The notes beneath the pieces are model-generated. The model searched no databases. It saw nothing but the letters and a program-made list of their open reading frames with translations, and was not told the DNA's origin. A program made the translations under genes and the position numbers. Below are positions 1 to 5,363 of a stretch of DNA of 5,363 nucleotides, piece after piece (position 1 is the stretch's first letter; every line of letters starts with the position of its first letter). Source of the DNA: an uncultured Oxalobacteraceae bacterium (GTDB lineage: Bacteria > Pseudomonadota > Gammaproteobacteria > Burkholderiales > Burkholderiaceae); the NCBI GenBank assembly GCA_946478765.1, contig CAMLDH010000281.1:1-5363 (forward strand). The letters are read 5' to 3'.

Positions 1-82
1 CTTCCGCTTGAATTCCCAGTTCGCCTAGCAGTGCTCTCACTGCGTCGCGCCCTAGTGGGTCACTTGGCAACGGAATCGGCAT
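1..82 (-). CDS. Start of an unrecognised leftward gene, truncated by the window edge
   Basis: On the minus strand an ATG at 82-80 opens a frame that stays open to the window edge (27 codons). The peptide begins MPIPLPSDPL and continues GRDAVRALLGELGIQAE, which reads like the amphipathic helix of a real protein. An in-frame TGA (85-83) lies directly before the ATG, so the protein cannot start further upstream in this frame. I see no clear Shine-Dalgarno sequence ahead of it. Codons 3 to 11 lie in the left arm of a 23-nt inverted repeat (52-74), so the repeat contains the start of the gene. The gene would be divergent from the efflux operon. I do not recognise the family, and 27 residues are too few to assign a function; the frame could also be a chance opening. 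No mobile-element protein can be named. Confidence 0.4.
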   Translation of the reverse strand, partial: MPIPLPSDPLGRDAVRALLGELGIQAE

Positions 83-172
83 TCATACGAGCAACGGCGG
101 TTAAATCGCGCAGGGAAAACAGAGTTTCTCTCTCCGTTGGAATCCTCACTCCGTTGCCAAGTGACCCACTAG
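52..172. repeat. Inverted repeat with perfect 23-nt arms (52-74 / 150-172)
   Basis: The left arm at 52-74 starts CTAGTGGGTCACTTGG and the right arm at 150-172 is its exact reverse complement, ending CCAAGTGACCCACTAG. The intervening 75 bases contain the likely start codon of the leftward gene (82-80). A smaller pair, CAACGG at 92-97 and CCGTTG at 134-139, could form an inner stem. Both arms end in CTAG, which could be part of the arms or a 4-bp palindromic target duplication around a 113-bp insert (56-168). A perfect 23-nt match is far beyond chance in a region this size. It may be a small mobile element or an inverted partial duplication of the beginning of the leftward gene. Its identity is unknown; the repeat itself is certain. 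Confidence 0.85.
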
Positions 173-334
173 CAGCCTGTCGGACTTAAGGGAATCGGCT
201 GCAAAAATGGCTGAGCGGTCCATATTTCGCCGATTTTTTGGTCAATAGGAACCACTATTGACACAAAAAATCGACAAAATCTGTCCTCGCTCAGCCATTT
301 TTTCGCTTCGATTCCTTAAGTCCGACAGGCTGCT
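171..334. repeat. Near-perfect 164-bp palindromic element, MITE-like
   Basis: The outer arms, 171-197 (AGCAGCCTGTCGGACTTAAG and onward) and 309-334, are reverse complements except for one extra G in the left arm. The complementarity continues inward: AAAATGGCTGAGCG at about 205-218 pairs with 288-300, and CGATTTTTTG at 231-240 pairs with 264-273. It ends in GTCAATAG / CTATTGAC around a 6-base centre, GAACCA (249-254). No open frame of note lies inside. As RNA it would fold into one long hairpin of about 75 bp. A long self-complementary non-coding unit with defined ends fits a MITE or a large REP-like element. The flanks are CTAG (169-172) on the left and CTGG (333-336) on the right, close to a 4-bp target duplication. 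The related insertion sequence family cannot be named from sequence alone. Confidence 0.85.
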
Positions 335-491
335 GGATCGCCCCCGATAGATGGAACCTTTGGGGCAGATGATTCCACACATAAATAACGAGGTGCATGT
401 CTAGGCCTTGTCCTTATAAAGAGCGACTTGTTCGATGGAACGATCCGGTTTTCGCCTGCCGTCATGCCACAGTGCAGAAAATTATTGACCA
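335..491 (+). other. Leader region ahead of macA, no firm regulatory site
   Basis: This 157-base stretch is visibly less GC-rich than the genes that follow. TATAAA at 415-420 resembles a -10 box, but the bases 16 to 18 positions upstream do not resemble TTGACA. TTGTCC at 408-413 and TTGTTC at 428-433 lack good -10 partners. TTGACC at 486-490 region overlaps the start of macA and is too late to serve it. There is no purine-rich Shine-Dalgarno sequence at the usual distance before the macA ATG. The promoter may lie here with a non-canonical form, or transcription may come through the upstream repeats. Confidence 0.4.
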
Positions 492-1700
492 ATGAAATCA
501 TTCAACATTGAGCAACTAACAGATGCACTCAAAACTACGCGGCTGAGGCGTTATGCGCTTGCCGCGTTGGCAACCGTTTTGGCACTGCTCATTCTTGCCG
601 CCGCCGTCAAACTCACCAATGCCTCTGCCGATGCCGATGTGGGCCCGCGGACCGCCACCGCGGTCATCGGCGATATCGAATCGACCGTGCTGGCCAGCGG
701 TACGCTTCAGGCCGTCAACCAAGTCAATATCGGCGCGCAGGTCTCGGGCGAGGTGCGTTCGCTCAAGGTGGTGCTCGGCCAACAGGTAAAAAAGGGCGAT
801 CTGATCGCTGAAATCGATTCCACACCCCAGAAAAACGAACTGCGCAATGCCGAGGCCGCACTCAGGAGCCAGGAGGCCCAGATGCGGGCGAAACAGGTCT
901 CATTGCAGTTGGCCGAGTCGGCGTTTCAACGGCAGCGGCACATGATGGAGCAGGACGCCAGCTCGCGCGCCGATTACGAAAATGCCGAGGCGGCGCGGAA
1001 CACGGCGCGCGCCGATGCCGCCGGGTTCGAAGCCCAGATCGAACAAGCCCGGATCCAGGCGGACAAGGTCAAGGTAGATCTTGGCCATACCAAGATCCGC
1101 GCGCCGATGAGCGGCACGGTGGTCGCCATTGTCACGAAAGAGGGGCAAACGCTGAATTCGGCGCAGCAGGTGCCCACGATCGTCAGGCTCGCCCGTCTGG
1201 ACACCATCCAGGTCAAGGCGCAAATTTCCGAAGTCGATGTGGCGCGCGTCAAAGCGGGGCAGCAGGTCTATTTCACGCTGATGGGCGAACCCGGCCGCCG
1301 TTACAGTTCTCACCTGCAGGTCGTCGAGCCGGTTCCCGATTCGGCGAACCAGGATGCGCCGGCGGGCGGCGCGACGGCTTCCTCGGTGTATTACAACGGC
1401 CTGTTCAGCGTGCGCAACCGAGATGGCAGACTGCGCATCGGCATGACCGCGCAGGTGTCCATCGTGCTGGCCCATGCCAAGAACGCCGTCCTGGTTCCGC
1501 TCGCCGCGCTGGGAGAGAAGCGCCCGAAGGGACGTTATGTCGTGCAGGTGCTCAACAACGGACAGTCTGAGGCGCGCGAAGTGCAAGTCGGCGCTCGCGA
1601 CAATCTGCATGTCCAGATCGTCAAGGGTCTGAAGGCCGGCGAGCAGGTCTTGCTGCAAGACGCCGCCGCACCAGATGCGCCTGCCGGCGCAGCAGCATGA
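492..1700 (+). CDS. macA: MacA-type periplasmic adaptor (membrane fusion protein) of an ABC efflux pump
   Basis: This 402-residue protein links the inner-membrane transporter MacB to an outer-membrane channel and, by family knowledge, acts as a hexamer that stimulates the MacB ATPase. Residues 21-40 form the single N-terminal membrane anchor after a basic stretch (TTRLRR). Residues 76-110 are the first lipoyl half (NIGAQVSGEVRS, VKKGDLIAEIDS). About 111-200 is the coiled-coil hairpin, rich in Ala, Glu, Gln and Arg. Residues 200-234 (HTKIRAPMSGTV, GQTLNSAQQVPTI) are the second lipoyl half; the AQQ motif matches the loop that in E. coli MacA carries the gating glutamine. A beta-barrel domain (about 235-330) and a membrane-proximal domain (331-395, NAVLVPLAALGEK, IVKGLKAGEQV) follow. 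The protein is longer than E. coli MacA (371), through the N-terminus, an extra loop near 283-297 and an Ala/Pro-rich tail. The ATG at 492 is the first after an in-frame TGA at 486-488, so the start is firm although no Shine-Dalgarno sequence is evident. Confidence 0.94.
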   Translation: MKSFNIEQLTDALKTTRLRRYALAALATVLALLILAAAVKLTNASADADVGPRTATAVIGDIESTVLASGTLQAVNQVNIGAQVSGEVRSLKVVLGQQVKKGDLIAEIDSTPQKNELRNAEAALRSQEAQMRAKQVSLQLAESAFQRQRHMMEQDASSRADYENAEAARNTARADAAGFEAQIEQARIQADKVKVDLGHTKIRAPMSGTVVAIVTKEGQTLNSAQQVPTIVRLARLDTIQVKAQISEVDVARVKAGQQVYFTLMGEPGRRYSSHLQVVEPVPDSANQDAPAGGATASSVYYNGLFSVRNRDGRLRIGMTAQVSIVLAHAKNAVLVPLAALGEKRPKGRYVVQVLNNGQSEAREVQVGARDNLHVQIVKGLKAGEQVLLQDAAAPDAPAGAAA

Positions 1701-1708
1701 ATGCCGGC

Positions 1709-1712
1709 GGAG
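1709..1712 (+). promoter_or_regulatory. Ribosome binding site that favours the downstream macB start
   Basis: GGAG at 1709-1712 lies 8 bases before the ATG at 1721. The other candidate start, ATG 1697, has only GC-rich sequence without a Shine-Dalgarno match before it, although it overlaps the macA stop as ATGA and could be reached by coupled translation. The site therefore supports 1721. Confidence 0.6.
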
Positions 1713-1720
1713 CATTGACC

Positions 1721-3706
1721 ATGGGCGCACCGTTACTCGAACTGAAGGGCGTGTGCCGGGATTTTGTCACCGGCGGCGAAGCCGTCAGCGTCCTGAAAGA
1801 CATCGACCTGAGCATCGAGGCGGGCGAGATGGTGGCCATCGTCGGCGCGTCCGGCTCGGGCAAATCGACCTTGATGAACATCCTGGGTTGCCTGGACCGT
1901 CCCACCAGTGGCAGCTACCAGGTCGCAGGCCGTGACACGCACGCGTTGTGCGCGGATGACCTGGCCCGGCTCAGGCGCGAATATTTCGGATTCATTTTCC
2001 AGCGATATCATCTGCTGGCCGATTTGAGCGCATTGGCCAACATTGAAATCCCCGCCATCTACGCCGGCGTGCCGAGCCTGCCGCGCCGGCAACAAGCGAT
2101 GGCGCTGCTGCGCCGGCTCGGCCTCGGCGAACGCATGATGCACCGGCCGTCACAGCTTTCCGGCGGACAGCAGCAACGGGTCGGCATCGCCCGCGCCTTG
2201 ATCAATGGCGGCAGCATCATTCTTGCCGACGAGCCGACCGGCGCCCTCGACAGCCATCACGGCAAGGAGGCGATGAAACTGCTCGCGGAACTCAACGCCG
2301 ACGGCCATACCATTGTGATCGTGACCCACGATTTGAAGGTGGCCGCACATGCGCAACGCATCATTGAGATCAGCGATGGCAGGATTGCCAGCGACCGGCG
2401 GCAGGAGGGGCCGGCAGGCGGCACAGGCGCGCCACCGCCGACGGGCCGTGCAGCGGCGCATCCGAGCAAGGCCGGCGCCGCGCCGGACACCTCCTGGCGC
2501 ATCCATTGGGAACGCATGCTCGAAGCATCGAAGATGGCGCTGCTCGCCATGAAAGCGCATCAGCTGCGCACCCTGCTGACGATGCTGGGGATCATCATCG
2601 GGATCGCGTCCGTCGTGTCGGTAGTCGCCCTGGGCGAAGGTTCTCGCCAGAAGGTCCTGCGCGAGATGAGCGAGCTCGGCACGAATACGCTCGAAATTTA
2701 TCCCGGCAAGGAAATCGGGGAAACCCCGTCCACCGGCGTCGCGCGCCTGACGCCCAAGGATGCCGACGTGATTGCCCGCGAGCCGTATGCGGACAGCGTC
2801 TCGCCCAGCGTCGGCACTTCCGCCTCGCTACGTTATCGCCAGCTCACGGTCAACACGCAAGTCAACGGCGTGGGCGAGCAGTACTTCCGGGTGAAAGGCA
2901 TGGAGATTGCCGAGGGACAGGCATTTTCCCGGGAAAGCGTGCGGCACTACGCACAGGAAGCCGTGATCGATCAAAGCACGCGCAGGAAGCTGTTCGGGCA
3001 GGGGGGCACTGCCATTGGAGGGGTGATCTTGCTGGGCAGTGTGCCGGTACGCGTCATCGGGGTGGCCAAGGACAGCAAGAGTCTGTCGTCCGGCCCCGAC
3101 AGCCTGAACGTGTGGGTGCCTTATACCGCCGTCCTGGGACGGATCGGCGGATCGGACTCGCTGCAATCGATCATCGTGCGCATGCGCGACAAGACCTCGT
3201 ATGCGAGCGCGGAAGAGCAGGCGAAACAATTGCTGAAACAACGGCACGAGGGCCGCGATTTTTATATTTCGAATAATGGCACGCTGCGAAAGACGATCGA
3301 AAGCACCAACGGCACGCTAAACCTGCTGATCACGTCGATCGCGCTGATTTCGTTGCTGGTCGGCGGCATCGGCGTCATGAACATCATGCTGGTGTCGGTC
3401 AGCGAGAGAACCCGGGAAATCGGCGTGCGCATGGCCGTGGGCGCCCGGCAAAGCGACATCATGCAGCAGTTCCTGATCGAGTCCGTGCTGGTGTGCCTGA
3501 TCGGCGGCGTGCTCGGGATCGTGCTGTCGTTCGGCATCGGCCTCATCTTCGACAACGCCAGTAGCGAATTCCAAATGGTCTTTTCGGCGAACGCCATCGT
3601 CGCCGCTTTCGCCACTTGTACCATGGTGGGAATGGCGTTCGGTTTTGTGCCGGCGCGCAATGCAGCGCGCCTCGATCCGGTCGAGGCCTTGGCCCGGGAA
3701 TCATAA
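1721..3706 (+). CDS. macB: MacB-type ABC transporter, fused ATPase and permease
   Basis: This is the energy-coupling inner-membrane component of the pump: a half-transporter that works as a dimer and drives extrusion of periplasmic substrate. Numbered from the ATG at 1721 (661 residues), the ATPase shows Walker [10 protein letters not shown] (42-50), Q-loop Gln94 (FIFQRYH), signature LSGGQQQR (146-153), Walker B IILADEP with Glu171, D-loop ALD (175-177) and H-loop His203 (VTHD). No catalytic residue is missing. A Gly/Ala/Pro-rich linker (about 229-257) leads to TM1 (about 286-304, [16 protein letters not shown]). A large periplasmic domain spans about 305-530. TM2 (535-559, with [19 protein letters not shown]), TM3 (586-610) and TM4 (623-644) follow, then the typical ending [12 protein letters not shown]. 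Length and motifs match E. coli MacB (648 residues), whose N-terminus MTPLLEL aligns with MGAPLLEL here. An 8-residue longer form from ATG 1697, overlapping the macA stop, is the alternative start. The related LolCDE and FtsEX systems have separate ATPase and permease chains and do not fit. Confidence 0.96.
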   Translation: MGAPLLELKGVCRDFVTGGEAVSVLKDIDLSIEAGEMVAIVGASGSGKSTLMNILGCLDRPTSGSYQVAGRDTHALCADDLARLRREYFGFIFQRYHLLADLSALANIEIPAIYAGVPSLPRRQQAMALLRRLGLGERMMHRPSQLSGGQQQRVGIARALINGGSIILADEPTGALDSHHGKEAMKLLAELNADGHTIVIVTHDLKVAAHAQRIIEISDGRIASDRRQEGPAGGTGAPPPTGRAAAHPSKAGAAPDTSWRIHWERMLEASKMALLAMKAHQLRTLLTMLGIIIGIASVVSVVALGEGSRQKVLREMSELGTNTLEIYPGKEIGETPSTGVARLTPKDADVIAREPYADSVSPSVGTSASLRYRQLTVNTQVNGVGEQYFRVKGMEIAEGQAFSRESVRHYAQEAVIDQSTRRKLFGQGGTAIGGVILLGSVPVRVIGVAKDSKSLSSGPDSLNVWVPYTAVLGRIGGSDSLQSIIVRMRDKTSYASAEEQAKQLLKQRHEGRDFYISNNGTLRKTIESTNGTLNLLITSIALISLLVGGIGVMNIMLVSVSERTREIGVRMAVGARQSDIMQQFLIESVLVCLIGGVLGIVLSFGIGLIFDNASSEFQMVFSANAIVAAFATCTMVGMAFGFVPARNAARLDPVEALARES

Positions 3707-3708
3707 TC

Positions 3709-3713
3709 AGGAG
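3709..3713 (+). promoter_or_regulatory. Ribosome binding site that decides the start of the channel gene
   Basis: AGGAG at 3709-3713 is 7 bases before the ATG at 3721 but only 1 base before the in-frame ATG at 3715. The spacing selects 3721, which also yields a well-formed lipoprotein signal peptide. The frame is open back to 3616, inside macB, but that extension has no signal-peptide character. Confidence 0.75.
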
Positions 3714-3720
3714 AATGACC

Positions 3721-5115
3721 ATGCGCATTCATTCCGCCGTTCTCATCGTGTTCTTCCTGTCGGGGTGCGCGTCGCTCGGACAAACGCCTTATGCCACGCC
3801 GTCCCTCTCGATGCCGGACGCATGGCGGCACGGCACAGGGCAAGCCGCGGCAGTCGCCGCAAAGACAGGGACGAAGGAAGGGCAGTGGTGGCGCAATTTC
3901 AACGACCCGGCACTCGAATCGCTGGTGGAAGAGGCGCTACAGCGCAATAATGATCTGGCCGCAGCCGCCATCGCGGTGCGTCGCGCCCAGTTGCAGGCCG
4001 GGCTGACTGCCAGAAATAAGCTGCCGCAGGTGAGCGCATCGGCCGGCGCCAACGACTCGCGCAATTTGGGTGAAGATCCCAATGCCTCGCGCTCGTATTC
4101 GGTATCGGGGGGAGTGAGTTACGAAGTCGATCTGTGGGGCAAACTGTCGCGCCAGCGCGAAGCGGCGCAATGGGGGGCGCAGGCAACGGAGGAAGACCGC
4201 AAGAGCGCAGCGCTGTCCTTGATCGGCACCACCATGGGGCTGTACTGGAAGCTGGGGTACTTGAACCAGCGTATCGCACTGAGCGCCCAGAGCATCGAGC
4301 ATGCGCAACAGGCGTTGAACGTGGCGCGCGTCAAATACGCAGCGGGAGCGATCGCCTTGCTCGATGTGCTTCAGGCCGAACAGACTCTCGCCAGCCAGCG
4401 CGCCGACCTTGCGCAACTGCAGCATCAACGGGAGGAAAACCGGAATGCGTTGGCCTTGCTGTTCGACGGCCCGCCGGGGAAATCCTTTGCGGAACCGCAG
4501 CAAGTGCCCGATGGTCCGTATCCTTCCATCGATGCAGAGCTGCCGGCTCGCCTGCTGTCCCGGCGTCCCGATTTGCAGGCGGCGGAACTGCGCTTGCGCG
4601 AAGCCTTGGCCGGCGCCGATGCGAGCCGGATGAATTTTTATCCGCCGCTGACCTTGAACGGCACCCTGGGCAGCAGCAGCGCGGCGCTTGTTTCACTGTT
4701 GAGCAATCCGACGGCGGCGCTGGGGGCCGGCCTGGCGCTGCCATTCCTGCAGTGGCAAGAGATGAAGTTGAACAACAAGATTGCGCAGGCGGACTATGAG
4801 CGCGCCGTCATCGGCTTCCGGCAAGCGTTTTATCGCGCGCTCGCCGATGTGGAAAACGCGCTGTCGCTGCGCAAGCAACTGGCCGAGCAGGGGGACTACC
4901 TCGACAAGGCGCTGACCACGGCCTACAAGGCCGAGCGCATCGCCGAAGTCCAGTATCGCGCAGGCAGCGTGCCGATCAAAACATGGCTGGATGCGCAGGA
5001 GACGCGCCGTTCTGCTTCGTCGGCAGTGGCCGCCAATCGCCTGGATCGTCTGAGCGCCTGTGTCGCGTTGTATCAGGCGCTGGGCGGCGATGCCTCGGCG
5101 GCTGTTGCCAAGTAG
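3721..5115 (+). CDS. Outer-membrane efflux channel lipoprotein, NodT/TolC family
   Basis: From the ATG at 3721 this is a 464-residue outer-membrane factor, the exit duct of the pump; family members are trimers forming a beta-barrel and a long periplasmic alpha-helical tunnel. The N-terminus MRIHSAVLIVFFLSGCASLG is a lipoprotein signal with lipobox LSGC; Cys16 would be acylated, and Ala at +2 fits delivery to the outer membrane. Family hallmarks are WWRNFNDPALESLVEEAL (56-73), YEVDLWGKLSRQREAA (134-149), RRPDLQAAELRLREA (281-295) and the PFLQW segment (341-345). The protein shows the two-fold internal repeat of TolC-like channels: VKYAAGAIALLDVLQAEQ (204-221) matches VQYRAGSVPIKTWLDAQE (410-427). 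It lies 14 bases after the macB stop, so it is almost certainly co-transcribed. By position it is the partner channel of this MacAB. It resembles OpmQ/OprM-type lipoproteins more than E. coli TolC, which has no lipobox. No specific gene name is justified. Confidence 0.94.
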   Translation: MRIHSAVLIVFFLSGCASLGQTPYATPSLSMPDAWRHGTGQAAAVAAKTGTKEGQWWRNFNDPALESLVEEALQRNNDLAAAAIAVRRAQLQAGLTARNKLPQVSASAGANDSRNLGEDPNASRSYSVSGGVSYEVDLWGKLSRQREAAQWGAQATEEDRKSAALSLIGTTMGLYWKLGYLNQRIALSAQSIEHAQQALNVARVKYAAGAIALLDVLQAEQTLASQRADLAQLQHQREENRNALALLFDGPPGKSFAEPQQVPDGPYPSIDAELPARLLSRRPDLQAAELRLREALAGADASRMNFYPPLTLNGTLGSSSAALVSLLSNPTAALGAGLALPFLQWQEMKLNNKIAQADYERAVIGFRQAFYRALADVENALSLRKQLAEQGDYLDKALTTAYKAERIAEVQYRAGSVPIKTWLDAQETRRSASSAVAANRLDRLSACVALYQALGGDASAAVAK

Positions 5116-5246
5116 GGCATTGCGCGCATCGGGTTTCTTCGTCTCTTGCCGGTGCCGCCTCTGATCATTTCGCCGGTAATGTCACGCGCGCCTGACGCCC
5201 TGATCCCCCCTGATCATTCCCCATCCGTCGGCAAGACCTTGAAGTT

Positions 5247-5267
5247 CCCTCCCCTTCAAGGGGAGGG
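5247..5267. repeat. 21-bp palindrome, possible weak terminator of the operon
   Basis: CCCTCCCCTT and AAGGGGAGGG are perfect complements around a single C. As RNA this gives an 8-bp G/C stem with a TTCAA loop. It lies 131 bases after the stop of the channel gene, the right side for an operon terminator. Only two T residues follow before a G-rich run, so a classical Rho-independent terminator is not convincing. Similar CCCTCCCC/GGGGAGGG hairpins are common between genes in many GC-rich genomes, so it may be a dispersed repeat. Confidence 0.5.
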
Positions 5268-5288
5268 TTAGGGGTGGAGCAGGGGTTT

Positions 5289-5306
5289 CGCGGGACATGT
5301 CCCGCG
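5289..5306. repeat. 18-bp perfect palindrome
   Basis: CGCGGGACA is followed directly by its reverse complement TGTCCCGCG with no spacer. It could extrude as a cruciform or bind a dimeric protein, but its position after the operon and beside two other palindromes suggests an intergenic repeat unit. No function can be assigned. Confidence 0.6.
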
Positions 5307-5318
5307 CCTGCGGAACGG

Positions 5319-5338
5319 CACAGGCTTGCAAGCCTGTG
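5319..5338. repeat. 20-bp perfect palindrome
   Basis: CACAGGCTTG is followed directly by its reverse complement CAAGCCTGTG. It lies 12 bases after the 18-bp palindrome. A smaller hairpin, CCCT-GCA-AGGG at 5343-5353, follows. No open frame of substance or known site is seen here. It is probably the third unit of an intergenic palindrome cluster. Confidence 0.6.
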
Positions 5339-5363
5339 TGCGCCCTGCAAGGGGGGATGGGTT

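Noticed and set aside
231..273. Rho-independent terminator formed by the T-rich inner hairpin of the palindrome
   Set aside because: The T run is inside the stem and paired with the A run, not after a G/C stem, so it does not have terminator architecture.
1..340. CRISPR array
   Set aside because: The repeats are inverted pairs and not regularly spaced direct repeats, and no spacer pattern is present.
316..501. 61-codon minus-strand frame in the leader
   Set aside because: It ends inside the palindromic repeat (terminal residues AACRT come from the repeat arm), crosses the macA start and has no ribosome site or recognisable features.
900..1730. Open frame of 276 codons on the minus strand across macA
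   Set aside because: It lies antisense to a clear macA gene, its peptide is rich in Arg and His with no recognisable domain, and GC-rich genes commonly give long antisense frames.
2506..3276. Open frame of 256 codons on the plus strand inside macB
   Set aside because: It is out of frame with the permease domain of macB, which is intact, and its peptide is Arg/His/Gly-rich with no membrane or domain pattern.
3616..3720. Longer N-terminus for the channel protein
   Set aside because: The extension overlaps the end of macB, is Gly/Arg/Cys-rich and would bury the lipoprotein signal peptide; the ribosome site points to 3721.
5165..5350. 61-codon minus-strand frame after the operon
   Set aside because: It runs through all three palindromes, so its peptide merely translates repeat sequence; no ribosome site is evident.

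Overview
The window is about 5.4 kb of GC-rich DNA. It carries one complete tripartite efflux operon, all on the + strand, flanked by repeat-rich non-coding DNA. Codon use, GC content and protein style suggest a betaproteobacterium, most likely Burkholderiales and perhaps the Oxalobacteraceae. That placement is inference from general impression, not from a marker gene.

Left part (1-491): the first 82 bases look like the beginning of a leftward gene that runs off the window; I do not recognise its product. Next come two abutting inverted-repeat structures. The first has two perfect 23-nt arms (52-74 and 150-172) and overlaps the start of the leftward gene. The second (171-334) is an almost perfect palindrome of about 164 bp with the look of a non-autonomous mobile element (MITE). 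CTAG or a near match sits at each boundary. From 335 to 491 lies a less GC-rich leader before the operon, with no promoter I would defend.

Middle part (492-5115): three tightly packed genes. macA encodes the inner-membrane-anchored periplasmic adaptor. macB encodes the ABC half-transporter, with an N-terminal ATPase and four membrane helices. The third gene encodes an outer-membrane channel lipoprotein of the NodT/TolC family. Spacing is 20 nt between macA and macB (or a 4-nt ATGA overlap if the upstream macB start is used) and 14 nt between macB and the channel gene, so co-transcription is very likely. By family knowledge, MacB dimers use ATP to drive a periplasmic motion that pushes substrate through the MacA hexamer into the trimeric outer-membrane channel. 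Known substrates in this family include macrolides, lipopeptides, siderophores and heat-stable peptides; nothing in this window identifies the substrate here.

Right part (5116-5363): no gene seen. It holds three separate perfect palindromes in about 90 bp, which look like dispersed intergenic repeats; the first could also act as a weak terminator. I found no undescribed system with any confidence. The least ordinary part of the window is the repeat cluster at 52-334.
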